Origin: Pararhodospirillum photometricum DSM 122
GTDB lineage: Bacteria; Pseudomonadota; Alphaproteobacteria; Rhodospirillales; Rhodospirillaceae
Assembly: GCF_000284415.1 (NCBI RefSeq)
Contig: NC_017059.1
Location: forward strand, 2,453,379 to 2,504,488
Length of the DNA: 51,110 bases
Direction of reading: 5' to 3'
Both the position numbers and the translations under genes were made by a program. The notes beneath the pieces are model-generated. The model saw only the letters and a program-made list of their open reading frames with translations. It was not told the origin of the DNA and did not search any database. This document shows positions 35,621 through 43,375 of this stretch, piece by piece. Position 1 is the first letter of the stretch. Each line of letters starts with the position of its first letter.

Positions 35621-37702
35621 TTAGGCGGCGCGCACGCCGATCAGGAAGTGATCGACGATTTCCTTGAGGTGCCGGGCTTCGTCTTCCAGCGTGCGGGCGG
35701 CACGCAGCACTTGGCCCGAGGCTTGGCCGGTCTGGGCCGAGGCGGCTGTCACCCCACCAATACTCGCTGTGATGGCCCGCGTGCCTGCCGAGGTCTGTTG
35801 GACACTGTGGGCAATGGCGGCGGTCGCCGCCGACTGTTCCTCCACCGCCGCCGCGATCCCCGAGGCAATGTGGTGGATCTCGTTGATCCGGCTGGCAATG
35901 CCGGCAATGGCGGCGGTCGCCTCGGTGGTCGCGCCTTGCAGGGCGCTGATCTGGGCCGTGATCTCGTCGGTGGCCCGCGCCGTCTGGTTGGCCAGGGTCT
36001 TGACCTCGCCGGCCACCACGGCAAAACCCTTGCCCGCCTCGCCGGCCCGCGCCGCCTCAATGGTGGCGTTGAGCGCCAGCAGGTTGGTTTGCGAGGCGAT
36101 GTCGTTGATCAGGCGGATCACGTCGCCAATGCGGGTCGAGCCCTCGGCCAGACTGCGCACGATCTCATCGGTCCGCCCCGCCTCCTCGGCCGCGGTGCGC
36201 GACACGGCGCTGGCTTGCGTCACCTGCCGGCCGATCTCGCTGATCGACGCTGCCAGTTCTCCCGCCGCTTCGGCCACCGTCTCCACCGTCACCGAGGCCG
36301 AGCCCGCCGCCTCGCTCACCTGCCCGGCCTGCCGGTTGGTCTGCTCCACCGACACTTGAAGGCTGCCGGCCGTGCCGGTCAGGGCCTCGGCCGCCACCGA
36401 GACTTGGCGCAGCACCCCGGACACGGTGGTCTCAAAGCCCTCGGTGAGTTTGTCCAGGGCCTGGGCGCGCTGCTCCTGGCGCCCCTGATGCACCGCCTTC
36501 TCCCGCCCCAGGCGATCCGCCTCGGCTGACTTGTCTTGCAGCACCCGCAAGGACTGGGCCAACACCCCAATCTCGTCGCTGCGCTCGGCATAGGGAATGG
36601 CCTGCCCCCGCGCTCCCTCGGCGATCCGCCCCACCGTCGCAGCCAAGGCCGCCAGGGGGGCGCTCACCCGGCCCTGCACCACCCGCAGCACCCATGCCGC
36701 CACCCCCAAGGCCAGGGCGATCGCCGCCAGCGACCACGCCAGACTGAGTTGACCCTCGATTTTCAGGTCTTCCAGATGGATCCGGGCGTCCTCATACGCG
36801 GCATCGCGCGCCGCGACAAAATAGGAAAGGCGCGTCACAAAGCGGTTGATCAGCTCGCTGCCCTCCAGGGAAAAGGCTCCACTGTCAAAAAACGCCCGCT
36901 GGTCGTCGATGTCCTTCAAGGTGGGCTCCAGCCATCCCGTGCGCATCGCAGCCAGAGCCCGGCGCAGCGTCTCGGGCGTTTGCGCCGATTTTTCTGTTTC
37001 GCTCAACAAGGCGGACAAGCCGAGCACGTTGCCATACAGGCGCTCGATCTCGATGCGCTTGTCCAACGGCACCGGCGCCTTGGCCATCACCAGGATTTGC
37101 AGGGCCTGCACCGCTCGCCCGCCCACAAAGCGGGCCTCCAGCAACGACGAGGCCGTATCCACGGCCAGACTGGCCACCCCATCCACCTGCGCCACCTGAA
37201 ACGACTGGGCGCGAATCACATCCACCGCCCCACCACTTGCACCGCCCACCGCCTCGACAATCCGTGCCACCGCCCCCGGATCGCGCCGCCCCAGGTCCAG
37301 ACGCAACTGGGCGTCAAGAAAGGCTTGAAGACCGCCCACCTGGGTTGCCAGCTTGGCCACCGCCGTCTTCAACTCGGCCCCATCGGCCAAGCCCGCCGTT
37401 GCCCCCTCCACCGCTCCGGTGAGTGCGGTCATGGCCTCGGCCACCGCCTGACGCTTGGCGCCCAGGTTCAATGCATCCGCCTGCCCCGGCGCCACGCTCG
37501 ACACCGCCGCGACCGCCGCGCTGCGCATCACCGACAGCCCCTGATGCAAGCTCGCCGCCCCCCGGATCAAGGCCAGTCGGTTCAAGGCCTCGCTCATCCG
37601 CACCACGTCCGACACGGCATGGGCCACCAGAAAACCCCCGATCACGCACGGGACAAGCCCCATCACCAGGATAAACAACATCAAAGTGCGGCGGATACTC
37701 AT
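35621..37702 (-). CDS. Methyl-accepting chemotaxis protein
   Basis: 693 aa. TM1 (about 7-28), a long helical periplasmic sensor domain (to about 320), TM2 (about 322-342), HAMP, then the coiled-coil signalling domain with the hairpin tip [20 protein letters not shown] and [17 protein letters not shown], which binds CheA and CheW. The periplasmic part has the length of a helical-bimodular or PilJ-like sensor, but no ligand motif is recognised. No other chemotaxis gene is nearby, so it is an orphan receptor. Confidence 0.93.
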   Translation of the reverse strand: MSIRRTLMLFILVMGLVPCVIGGFLVAHAVSDVVRMSEALNRLALIRGAASLHQGLSVMRSAAVAAVSSVAPGQADALNLGAKRQAVAEAMTALTGAVEGATAGLADGAELKTAVAKLATQVGGLQAFLDAQLRLDLGRRDPGAVARIVEAVGGASGGAVDVIRAQSFQVAQVDGVASLAVDTASSLLEARFVGGRAVQALQILVMAKAPVPLDKRIEIERLYGNVLGLSALLSETEKSAQTPETLRRALAAMRTGWLEPTLKDIDDQRAFFDSGAFSLEGSELINRFVTRLSYFVAARDAAYEDARIHLEDLKIEGQLSLAWSLAAIALALGVAAWVLRVVQGRVSAPLAALAATVGRIAEGARGQAIPYAERSDEIGVLAQSLRVLQDKSAEADRLGREKAVHQGRQEQRAQALDKLTEGFETTVSGVLRQVSVAAEALTGTAGSLQVSVEQTNRQAGQVSEAAGSASVTVETVAEAAGELAASISEIGRQVTQASAVSRTAAEEAGRTDEIVRSLAEGSTRIGDVIRLINDIASQTNLLALNATIEAARAGEAGKGFAVVAGEVKTLANQTARATDEITAQISALQGATTEATAAIAGIASRINEIHHIASGIAAAVEEQSAATAAIAHSVQQTSAGTRAITASIGGVTAASAQTGQASGQVLRAARTLEDEARHLKEIVDHFLIGVRAA

Positions 37703-38008
37703 GGCAACAACTCCTATAAAACGCTCATCCCCCCTGGCTCGTGATTACTATAGGCACTCCCCAGGGCAATGAACATTCCCAGGCCGGAAAAAGAGAGTCT
37801 TCCCCCTTCCTTTTCGCTGATTTTTACCCCTTCTTCTACTCCGGGTTCTTACATCAAAAAATCGATGTAAACTTTATGAACATTCCCTCCCCCACCAACT
37901 CCGACCAAACTTCCCCTAGGGAAAGAATCCCCTGCCCCGCCCCTCCAGCATTTGTCTTTTCCCGCCCCGTGCCCTATAGCACCCTCCTTCCCACAACAGA
38001 GGTCAGTC
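37703..38008. promoter_or_regulatory. Intergenic region with an inverted repeat near 37849-37870
   Basis: This AT-richer stretch separates the divergent chemoreceptor and PhnA genes. TTACATC (37849-37855) and GATGTAA (37864-37870) form a 7-bp inverted repeat spaced by 8 bp, 139 bp before the phnA ATG, in a region of A/T runs. It could be a regulator site; I do not recognise the consensus. No gene fits here. Confidence 0.4.
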
Positions 38009-38356
38009 ATGGATAGCGATCCCCCGTGCCCCCAGTGCCATTCCGCCAACGCCTACCACGACGGCAGCCTCTGGACCTGCCCCGACTGCGGCCACGAGTG
38101 GACCCCCGGCGCCGCCGCCGCCGCCGATGACACCACCGACGTCATCCGCGACGCCAACGGCACCCCGCTCGCCGACGGCGATACCGTCACGGTCATCAAG
38201 GATCTGAAAATCAAGGGATCGTCCCAGGTCGTCAAAGGCGGGACCAAGGTCAAGAACATCCGCCTCGTCGAGGCGACCGATGGTCACAACATCTCGTGCA
38301 AGATCGACGGCATCGGCGCCATGGGCCTCAAGTCCGAGTTTGTGCGCAAGGCGTAA
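38009..38356 (+). CDS. PhnA/YjdM-family zinc ribbon protein
   Basis: 115 aa from ATG 38009 with AGAGG 7 bp upstream; the longer frame upstream is not protein-like. The N-terminal zinc ribbon has CPQCHSANAYHDGSLWTCPDC, two CxxC knuckles, and is followed by the PhnA domain (GDTVTVIKDLKIKGSSQVVK to GLKSEFVRK). The family was named for alkylphosphonate uptake, but its true role is unclear. It is the last intact ordinary gene before the IS-rich border of the defence region. Confidence 0.92.
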   Translation: MDSDPPCPQCHSANAYHDGSLWTCPDCGHEWTPGAAAAADDTTDVIRDANGTPLADGDTVTVIKDLKIKGSSQVVKGGTKVKNIRLVEATDGHNISCKIDGIGAMGLKSEFVRKA

Positions 38357-38559
38357 CCCGTCGCGGGAAAGGCGGCCCCCTTGCCAGGGCTGCCGCCCTC
38401 CCCCTGCTGCCTGGGAGCGCACGCGTCCCCAGGCGGGAGACTCAGGGAGAAAACAGCGCCGGCACCGCATCGGCAACCCACGACGCCACGTGCAAGAGGT
38501 TGAGGCCGAGCACGGGCAGAAGGCCGAACAGGATCCCCCAAAAGATCAGAACCTCGGCC
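38357..38559. other. Hairpins after phnA and a possible 3' gene remnant on the minus strand
   Basis: GCCTGGG (about 38419) and CCCAGGC (about 38437) form a hairpin after phnA, without a U-tract. On the minus strand a frame ending at 38442 reads WGILFGLLPVLGLNLLHVAS and a short polar tail, one membrane segment, entering from IS630-type sequence. It may be the end of a membrane protein cut by the insertion, or chance. Confidence 0.3.
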
Positions 38560-39056
38560 GCCAGTGGCTGATGATATCCTCGTGTGAGGTGAAGACGCGG
38601 TTGGATAGCCAGTTTTCCCGCATAAACTGCAAGATGTTTTCGACGGGGGTCAGCTCTGAGCACTTGGGTGGAAGCGACAGCAAGGTGATATTGGCGGGGA
38701 CTGGCAAATCGCCGGAGAGAGGCCAGTCAGCCTGATCAAGAAGGACGACGGCATGGATGGCCGGGATTGGACCAGTCTCCACCCTCTCGGCCAAGGCTTG
38801 GCGTTGGGCTTCGTTGAGGATGGAGGGATTGCAAGGGGCCTTGGTCATTGAAGGCCAAAACCCAGTCCCGCAAGGTCTGCACTCCCACGCCTGCGACCCG
38901 AGCCGCTTCTGTCCGGGACCGTCCATCGTAGACTTCCGCCAGGGCCAAAAGACGACGGGTCTGGTCCGCACAACGGGATGTGCGGGCCAAGGCGCGCAGG
39001 TCCTGCGCCGTGAAGTCTTCCCGAAGCCGAACCGCAGCCGCCATGGCAAACCTCCC
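38560..39056 (-). pseudogene. IS630-family transposase with internal deletion and frameshift
   Basis: From ATG 39056 the N-terminal helix-turn-helix of an IS630-type transposase is readable: QDLRALARTSRCADQTRRLL and RTEAARVAGVGVQTLRDWV. After a frame change near 38850 it continues LNEAQRQALAERVETGPIPA and then jumps straight to the C-terminal part VVLLDQADWPLSGDLPVPAN and ELTPVENILQFMRENWLSNR. The central 160-170 residues with the first catalytic Asp are missing; the join at IPAIHAVVLLD looks like recombination between two similar short sequences. It cannot be active. Confidence 0.8.
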
Positions 39057-39149
39057 TCCGTTTGACATGGTCAATCAGATCAGCGCTCTCTTGGGAAGCC
39101 CCTTCGTGAGTCGCCTTTAGCAGGATATGGTATAATACCACTCCTCGGG

Positions 39150-39270
39150 ACACTATCCGGGACACGATCTCACGGCGAGAATGACCCGCCCTTATCCGCG
39201 CATCAACCCGTTCCCGAAGATCCCGTGAATACGTCTTGCCCACGAGACAGCCACAATGAGAACGACTCAC
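39150..39270 (-). pseudogene. 5' remnant of a second IS630-type transposase
   Basis: On the minus strand from about 39267 the residues VGKTYSRDLRERVDARIRAG and HSRREI match the start of another IS630-group transposase, different from the neighbouring one; after about 35 residues the similarity ends. Two tandem copies of a CGGGACACxATC motif (39146-39170) and a GGTATAATACC palindrome (about 39129-39139) lie just beyond. Together with the first remnant this marks a scarred insertion hot spot at the border of the defence operon. Confidence 0.6.
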
Positions 39271-39319
39271 ATTTCTCCGTTAAAGGGAATTTCCTGATCC
39301 CGAATTCAAGTGCGACACT

Positions 39320-41926
39320 CTAATTCGCTCCGTTTAGCCGGAGCTTCCTGGGGATCCGGCGCCCATCATCTTTGAGAACCATCTCGATGACCTCGCGCTT
39401 GTTCTCGGGGCCATAGCTGACGTGGATGGGCCGGTCGCTACCGTAAAAATAAAGGCGGTCGAAGGGGGTGTTGGCCGCAACCCACGTGGCGACTTCAAGC
39501 ATGTCCTCGTCGGCAACGATAAAATCGCAGGCGGCGCCCAGCCGCGGACAGATGTGCTTTCCGGCCCGGTTGACCTCATGGGCAGCATGTTGATCCAACG
39601 GCGGAGAGATGCGGCCGGGAATGTGCTTGGCCAGTTCCGGCCCAGAGAACCCGTAGGTGAGCCGGATGGAGCCGTACCAGTCTATGACGGGGTCCAGAAT
39701 GTTTTCAGCTAGGTCTCGCAGTGCCCGGTAGCTGGCGAGCTGCTGCGGCAAGTTCGGCAGTCCGGTTCGCAGCGCCGTTTCGCCGCAAATAATGAGGTCT
39801 CGGTACTTCAGGTTCGCGCCGCAGGGGTCCTCAAGCGCCGGGGGCTGGTCGTCCTCGACCAACATGTTCCCATCCACCTTCAGTCCGCCCAGCCGGATCT
39901 TGCTCGACACCTCTTCCATGCTTGGCCCGTGCCCGTTCTCATCGACAGGCATAATCTCGCCAAGTCGCTCATCGAACTCCAACTGTTCGGCATATCCGGG
40001 CATCTCTTCGTTCATCACCCGGGCCTTCAGGAACATTACCGGCGGTTCGTACCCCGACTCCTGGCCGTAACTGAAAACGCGAACTTCCTGGTGACGAAGA
40101 TTGACCTTAACCCGCTCGACGACCCGGGGAAGCGGTAACGAGAAATCGTCGCACCGAATGACCGTCACCTTGCCCGAGTGAATGTGGATCTTGATGACAT
40201 CAGCAAGCGACATGTCACCATAAAGCACCCCAGCACAGCCGATATAGACACGCAATACCGCAGGGAGGCGACCAATCAGCGAGCTGTGTATCTTGTAGTA
40301 TTTGCTACCGATTAACCACCCTCCAATCTTCTCGGCCGCCGTCTGACAAGCAGCTGACAATGATTCCGGGCTGGCGGCTTTCCTCAGCAATTGCCCGGCT
40401 TGATCGGTTGCCGAGCCATAGTCTTGGAAAAAGGCTTTGACGTCCCGCTGCAGCCCTATCTCCAGATGATGGTACGGCTTGCGGCGTCGGAAGGTCTGCA
40501 GGGCCAGATAGACCAACATGTCGTCGATTCGTTGGGCCCGCGATAGCTCGAAGGCGGTCTGATCCAGCCGACCGGCCGCGGCGCGGTACGCCTTGCCCAG
40601 GCTTCCGAAAGCAGCTTCCAACTCGGATGTCTGCTCGATTTCATCAAGGGCCGGTTTCCGGCCGAGTTCCATCCATCGGCGGCACAGCCCCTCGAACGCC
40701 TCGGCACAGAGTTCCCATGGAGGGGTTTTCGGCGGCAGAGGCGACCGTAGTTCCTTGAGTGGCTTGATGGGCTTAGCCGGTTTAGGAAGTTTTGGCGACT
40801 TGGGAAGCCTGGGGATGGAGAGGGGGGACAAGAACCGGCTTCGGGAACGGGACATCTGGAAGCGTTGTTCTGCGTCCTGGTCCTTGAACACAAGGAACGT
40901 CCCGGGAGCGAGGGCGATGGTGTTCGCCTGCAGGGAAGATTCGATGTAATCCCTCAGCTCTGCCTGGGTGAAGTATTTCTGGAAGGTCTTCCGGTTCGTG
41001 ATCACACCGTCTGCGAAGGGCTTACCTTTGACAGCGTCTTCGGACGCCAGCATAGCCGATACGCAGAGCGCCGTCTCCGCCAGGGCAAAGGCCCGGCGCA
41101 GCACCTCCCGACGCTCGGCCGGGTCCTCAATGACGTTGATAACATAGCCCAGGTTGACAATTTGGGCAGGTTGGACAGGCTTATCGGAGGCATAATGCGG
41201 GTCCCAGCCCGCGGCGTTGATACCGGCCGCCTGGAGGGTCGCCACATCGTCGCCACGCCCGCACCCGTAGTCGAAGAACGTGGTCGTCTGCTGGAGTACC
41301 CCCAGCCTGGTCAGAGTGGCAACCGGTGCTGAGAGCGACTGTCGGGACAGAGCCGTCAGATGGCGGAAGACCTGCGCGGCGTCATTGGTCCCCGACAGGC
41401 CGTCGTCCGTATCATCGAAGTCTTCCTGATTCCCGATGGGGATCAGATCGTGTCCCGACACCCGGTAGCCGCGAGCCCGCAGTAGTTCCTCCCATTGGAT
41501 GCGGAAGCCGACGCGGATGGGGTCGTCAAACATCCCCAGCGCTTCCAGGTCGCGCGTCAGTTTGACAAACGTAGCGGCGTCAGGGTGGTCCCGGGGCAGC
41601 AACAGTTCCTTGCGGTGCAGGATGGGTGGATTGGGCGATTCGCGGAAATCCCGGAACGAGACCTTGCCGGTGGCCGGATCAACATTCCAGCTCCGAGCAA
41701 GAGCAGGGAACGCGACGTCAAAGAAGTTCGGGTAATCCAGGAGTGCGATGCGGCCACCGTGCTGATCAAGACGGATGACATTAAAATCAGCGCAGGAGGT
41801 CCGGGCAAGACGGGCGGCTACTTCGGCGAGGCGGCCAACGGCAGGATCGGATTGCTCCACGCCCAGGACATGGATGTAGTGGTGGTGGCCGACGGTCTTG
41901 CCGATTTGGTTCTTGCCCGCACTCAT
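39320..41926 (-). CDS. Dnd-associated putative methyltransferase with C-terminal metallopeptidase-like domain
   Basis: 868 aa from ATG 41926 (a GTG two codons earlier is possible). It resembles the DNA phosphorothioation-associated putative methyltransferases: N-terminal domain with RIALLDYPNFFDVAFPALAR and NPPILHRKELLLP, then a Rossmann methyltransferase with SAM motif FFDYGCGRGDDVATLQAAGI (about 219-238). A Pro/Lys linker (about 380-410) leads to a helical domain, then to a C-terminal domain with AGKHICPRLGAACDF and LYFYGSDRPIHVSYG, whose His793/Asp803/His837 look like a LAS (M15/hedgehog) zinc triad. It is the last gene of the operon, 66 bp after the ATPase stop. Its target is unknown. Confidence 0.82.
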   Translation of the reverse strand: MSAGKNQIGKTVGHHHYIHVLGVEQSDPAVGRLAEVAARLARTSCADFNVIRLDQHGGRIALLDYPNFFDVAFPALARSWNVDPATGKVSFRDFRESPNPPILHRKELLLPRDHPDAATFVKLTRDLEALGMFDDPIRVGFRIQWEELLRARGYRVSGHDLIPIGNQEDFDDTDDGLSGTNDAAQVFRHLTALSRQSLSAPVATLTRLGVLQQTTTFFDYGCGRGDDVATLQAAGINAAGWDPHYASDKPVQPAQIVNLGYVINVIEDPAERREVLRRAFALAETALCVSAMLASEDAVKGKPFADGVITNRKTFQKYFTQAELRDYIESSLQANTIALAPGTFLVFKDQDAEQRFQMSRSRSRFLSPLSIPRLPKSPKLPKPAKPIKPLKELRSPLPPKTPPWELCAEAFEGLCRRWMELGRKPALDEIEQTSELEAAFGSLGKAYRAAAGRLDQTAFELSRAQRIDDMLVYLALQTFRRRKPYHHLEIGLQRDVKAFFQDYGSATDQAGQLLRKAASPESLSAACQTAAEKIGGWLIGSKYYKIHSSLIGRLPAVLRVYIGCAGVLYGDMSLADVIKIHIHSGKVTVIRCDDFSLPLPRVVERVKVNLRHQEVRVFSYGQESGYEPPVMFLKARVMNEEMPGYAEQLEFDERLGEIMPVDENGHGPSMEEVSSKIRLGGLKVDGNMLVEDDQPPALEDPCGANLKYRDLIICGETALRTGLPNLPQQLASYRALRDLAENILDPVIDWYGSIRLTYGFSGPELAKHIPGRISPPLDQHAAHEVNRAGKHICPRLGAACDFIVADEDMLEVATWVAANTPFDRLYFYGSDRPIHVSYGPENKREVIEMVLKDDGRRIPRKLRLNGAN

Positions 41927-41992
41927 GGCCACCGCTCGCCGCGCGACCGGGAGGTTAGGCCCCCGAAGGAGCCATCAGCCTCACCGAAGCAT

Positions 41993-43375
41993 TCAACTAC
42001 GCCATTGCTGCTTGATGGCGCGAGCCAACTCATCTGCGTCATCATCATCCAAGTAAGGGCTTTGAGCGAAAACAAGGCTCGTCTGGTTGGAGGGACGTTC
42101 GTTGGCCAGCTTGGCAGCAAAATGCCCGTGACCAAGAAGATTTTCTGCCCCGCCCTCATCAAGGACGATCCGGGAGTTCGTTTGAGACGAGACCCGCAGG
42201 CAGATTTTATTGTTCATGTTGGCCTTGATCTGGCCGGGCAAGGCGTCCTTATCGGGCCGCTGGGTTATCAGGAACAAATGTATGCCTGACGCCCGGGCCT
42301 TGGAAGCGAGCCGGACGACATAGCTTTCTACCGCATCGCGGTAGTCGGCGTTATCCCTATCGGCCATCCAGTCGCCAAGCTCGTCGTGGAAGAAGTAGAT
42401 CCGTGGCAAGCGCTGCTCGGGTAGCACCTTGGCATTGTACTTATCGATGTTGGCGGCGACGGGAGTGATTTCCGTGTAGCGGGTCTCCATCGTCTCCACC
42501 AGTTCCTTGAGAGTGTCGATGGCCCCTGACTGCGTAGTGATCAGGCCGCAGTCGAGGTGCGGCATCTGCTCAATCCAGGGATAGTCACCGCCATTCTTGG
42601 GATCGACCATTCGGATGCGGGCCTCCCGCGGACTGTTGGTGGCGCAGATATCTAGGATGATGTTGCGCGTCAGGATGCCCTTGCCGCCACCAGTCTCACC
42701 GGCAATCAGGGTATGCGGGCCGTGCTGTGGCTGTCCGGCGAAGGAGCCGTTCAGATTGAGGTACAGGAGGCGACCGTCATTCTCGCGCTCGCCTAGCAGG
42801 AAGCTGGTATTCGAGCGTGGGGCCGTTTGGGGCAGCTCGCGTTTAAGCCATGCTTGGCGCAAGTCCAGAATGGCGCGTTTCTCACGGGCCACCATCACCA
42901 CGACTTCGCCCTTCTCAGGCCGGACGCTGATGACGTCGAGGCCGTGAGAGGTGAGCAAGATGCCCTTGCGCTTCTCCACCTCGGCAACGGTCATCTTATC
43001 GGTTCCCCGGAACCGAACCAAGGCGGAATTGGGGGTCAGACGGTCTCCGACGATGTCCGCATCCAGAGAGTAGCGGCGCAGGGCGATACGCAGCTTGGTC
43101 TTGGTCTGCTCAAGCCACGAGATCGTGCCGTCGTCGGCCTGTTTCAAGCTGTGCGCCTGGAGGAAATCACTAACGGCTAAGGAAAGACCTGGGGTTGCCG
43201 AAGCCGTGACAGGAGCAGGCTCCGGTTCCACCGGCAGCACTGCCGCCGGGACGGGAACCAGCTCCACAACGGGAACGGCAACGTTCTGCGTCCCGGACTG
43301 GCTCGGCACCTCGGCAGCCTCAAGGGACACGGCGCTTGCTGCAGTGGCCGGGGCAGGAAGGTCGATCTTAAGCAT
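41993..43375 (-). CDS. FtsK/HerA-type ATPase, probable DptH ATPase half
   Basis: 460 aa from ATG 43375, which overlaps the preceding stop (ATGCTTAA) and has GGGAG 8 bp upstream; a GTG at 43390 is also in frame. A Pro/Ala/Val-rich N-terminus (about 10-65) is followed by a helical region and an FtsK-like motor: Walker A GETGGGKG (226-233; the last residue is Gly where Ser/Thr is usual), MVDPKNGGDY, Walker B YFFHDELGDWM and IHLFLITQRPDKDALPGQIK. In Dpt systems DptH carries such an ATPase in the same polypeptide; here it is a separate, translationally coupled gene. Its role is presumably DNA translocation by the restriction complex. Confidence 0.82.
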   Translation of the reverse strand: MLKIDLPAPATAASAVSLEAAEVPSQSGTQNVAVPVVELVPVPAAVLPVEPEPAPVTASATPGLSLAVSDFLQAHSLKQADDGTISWLEQTKTKLRIALRRYSLDADIVGDRLTPNSALVRFRGTDKMTVAEVEKRKGILLTSHGLDVISVRPEKGEVVVMVAREKRAILDLRQAWLKRELPQTAPRSNTSFLLGERENDGRLLYLNLNGSFAGQPQHGPHTLIAGETGGGKGILTRNIILDICATNSPREARIRMVDPKNGGDYPWIEQMPHLDCGLITTQSGAIDTLKELVETMETRYTEITPVAANIDKYNAKVLPEQRLPRIYFFHDELGDWMADRDNADYRDAVESYVVRLASKARASGIHLFLITQRPDKDALPGQIKANMNNKICLRVSSQTNSRIVLDEGGAENLLGHGHFAAKLANERPSNQTSLVFAQSPYLDDDDADELARAIKQQWRS

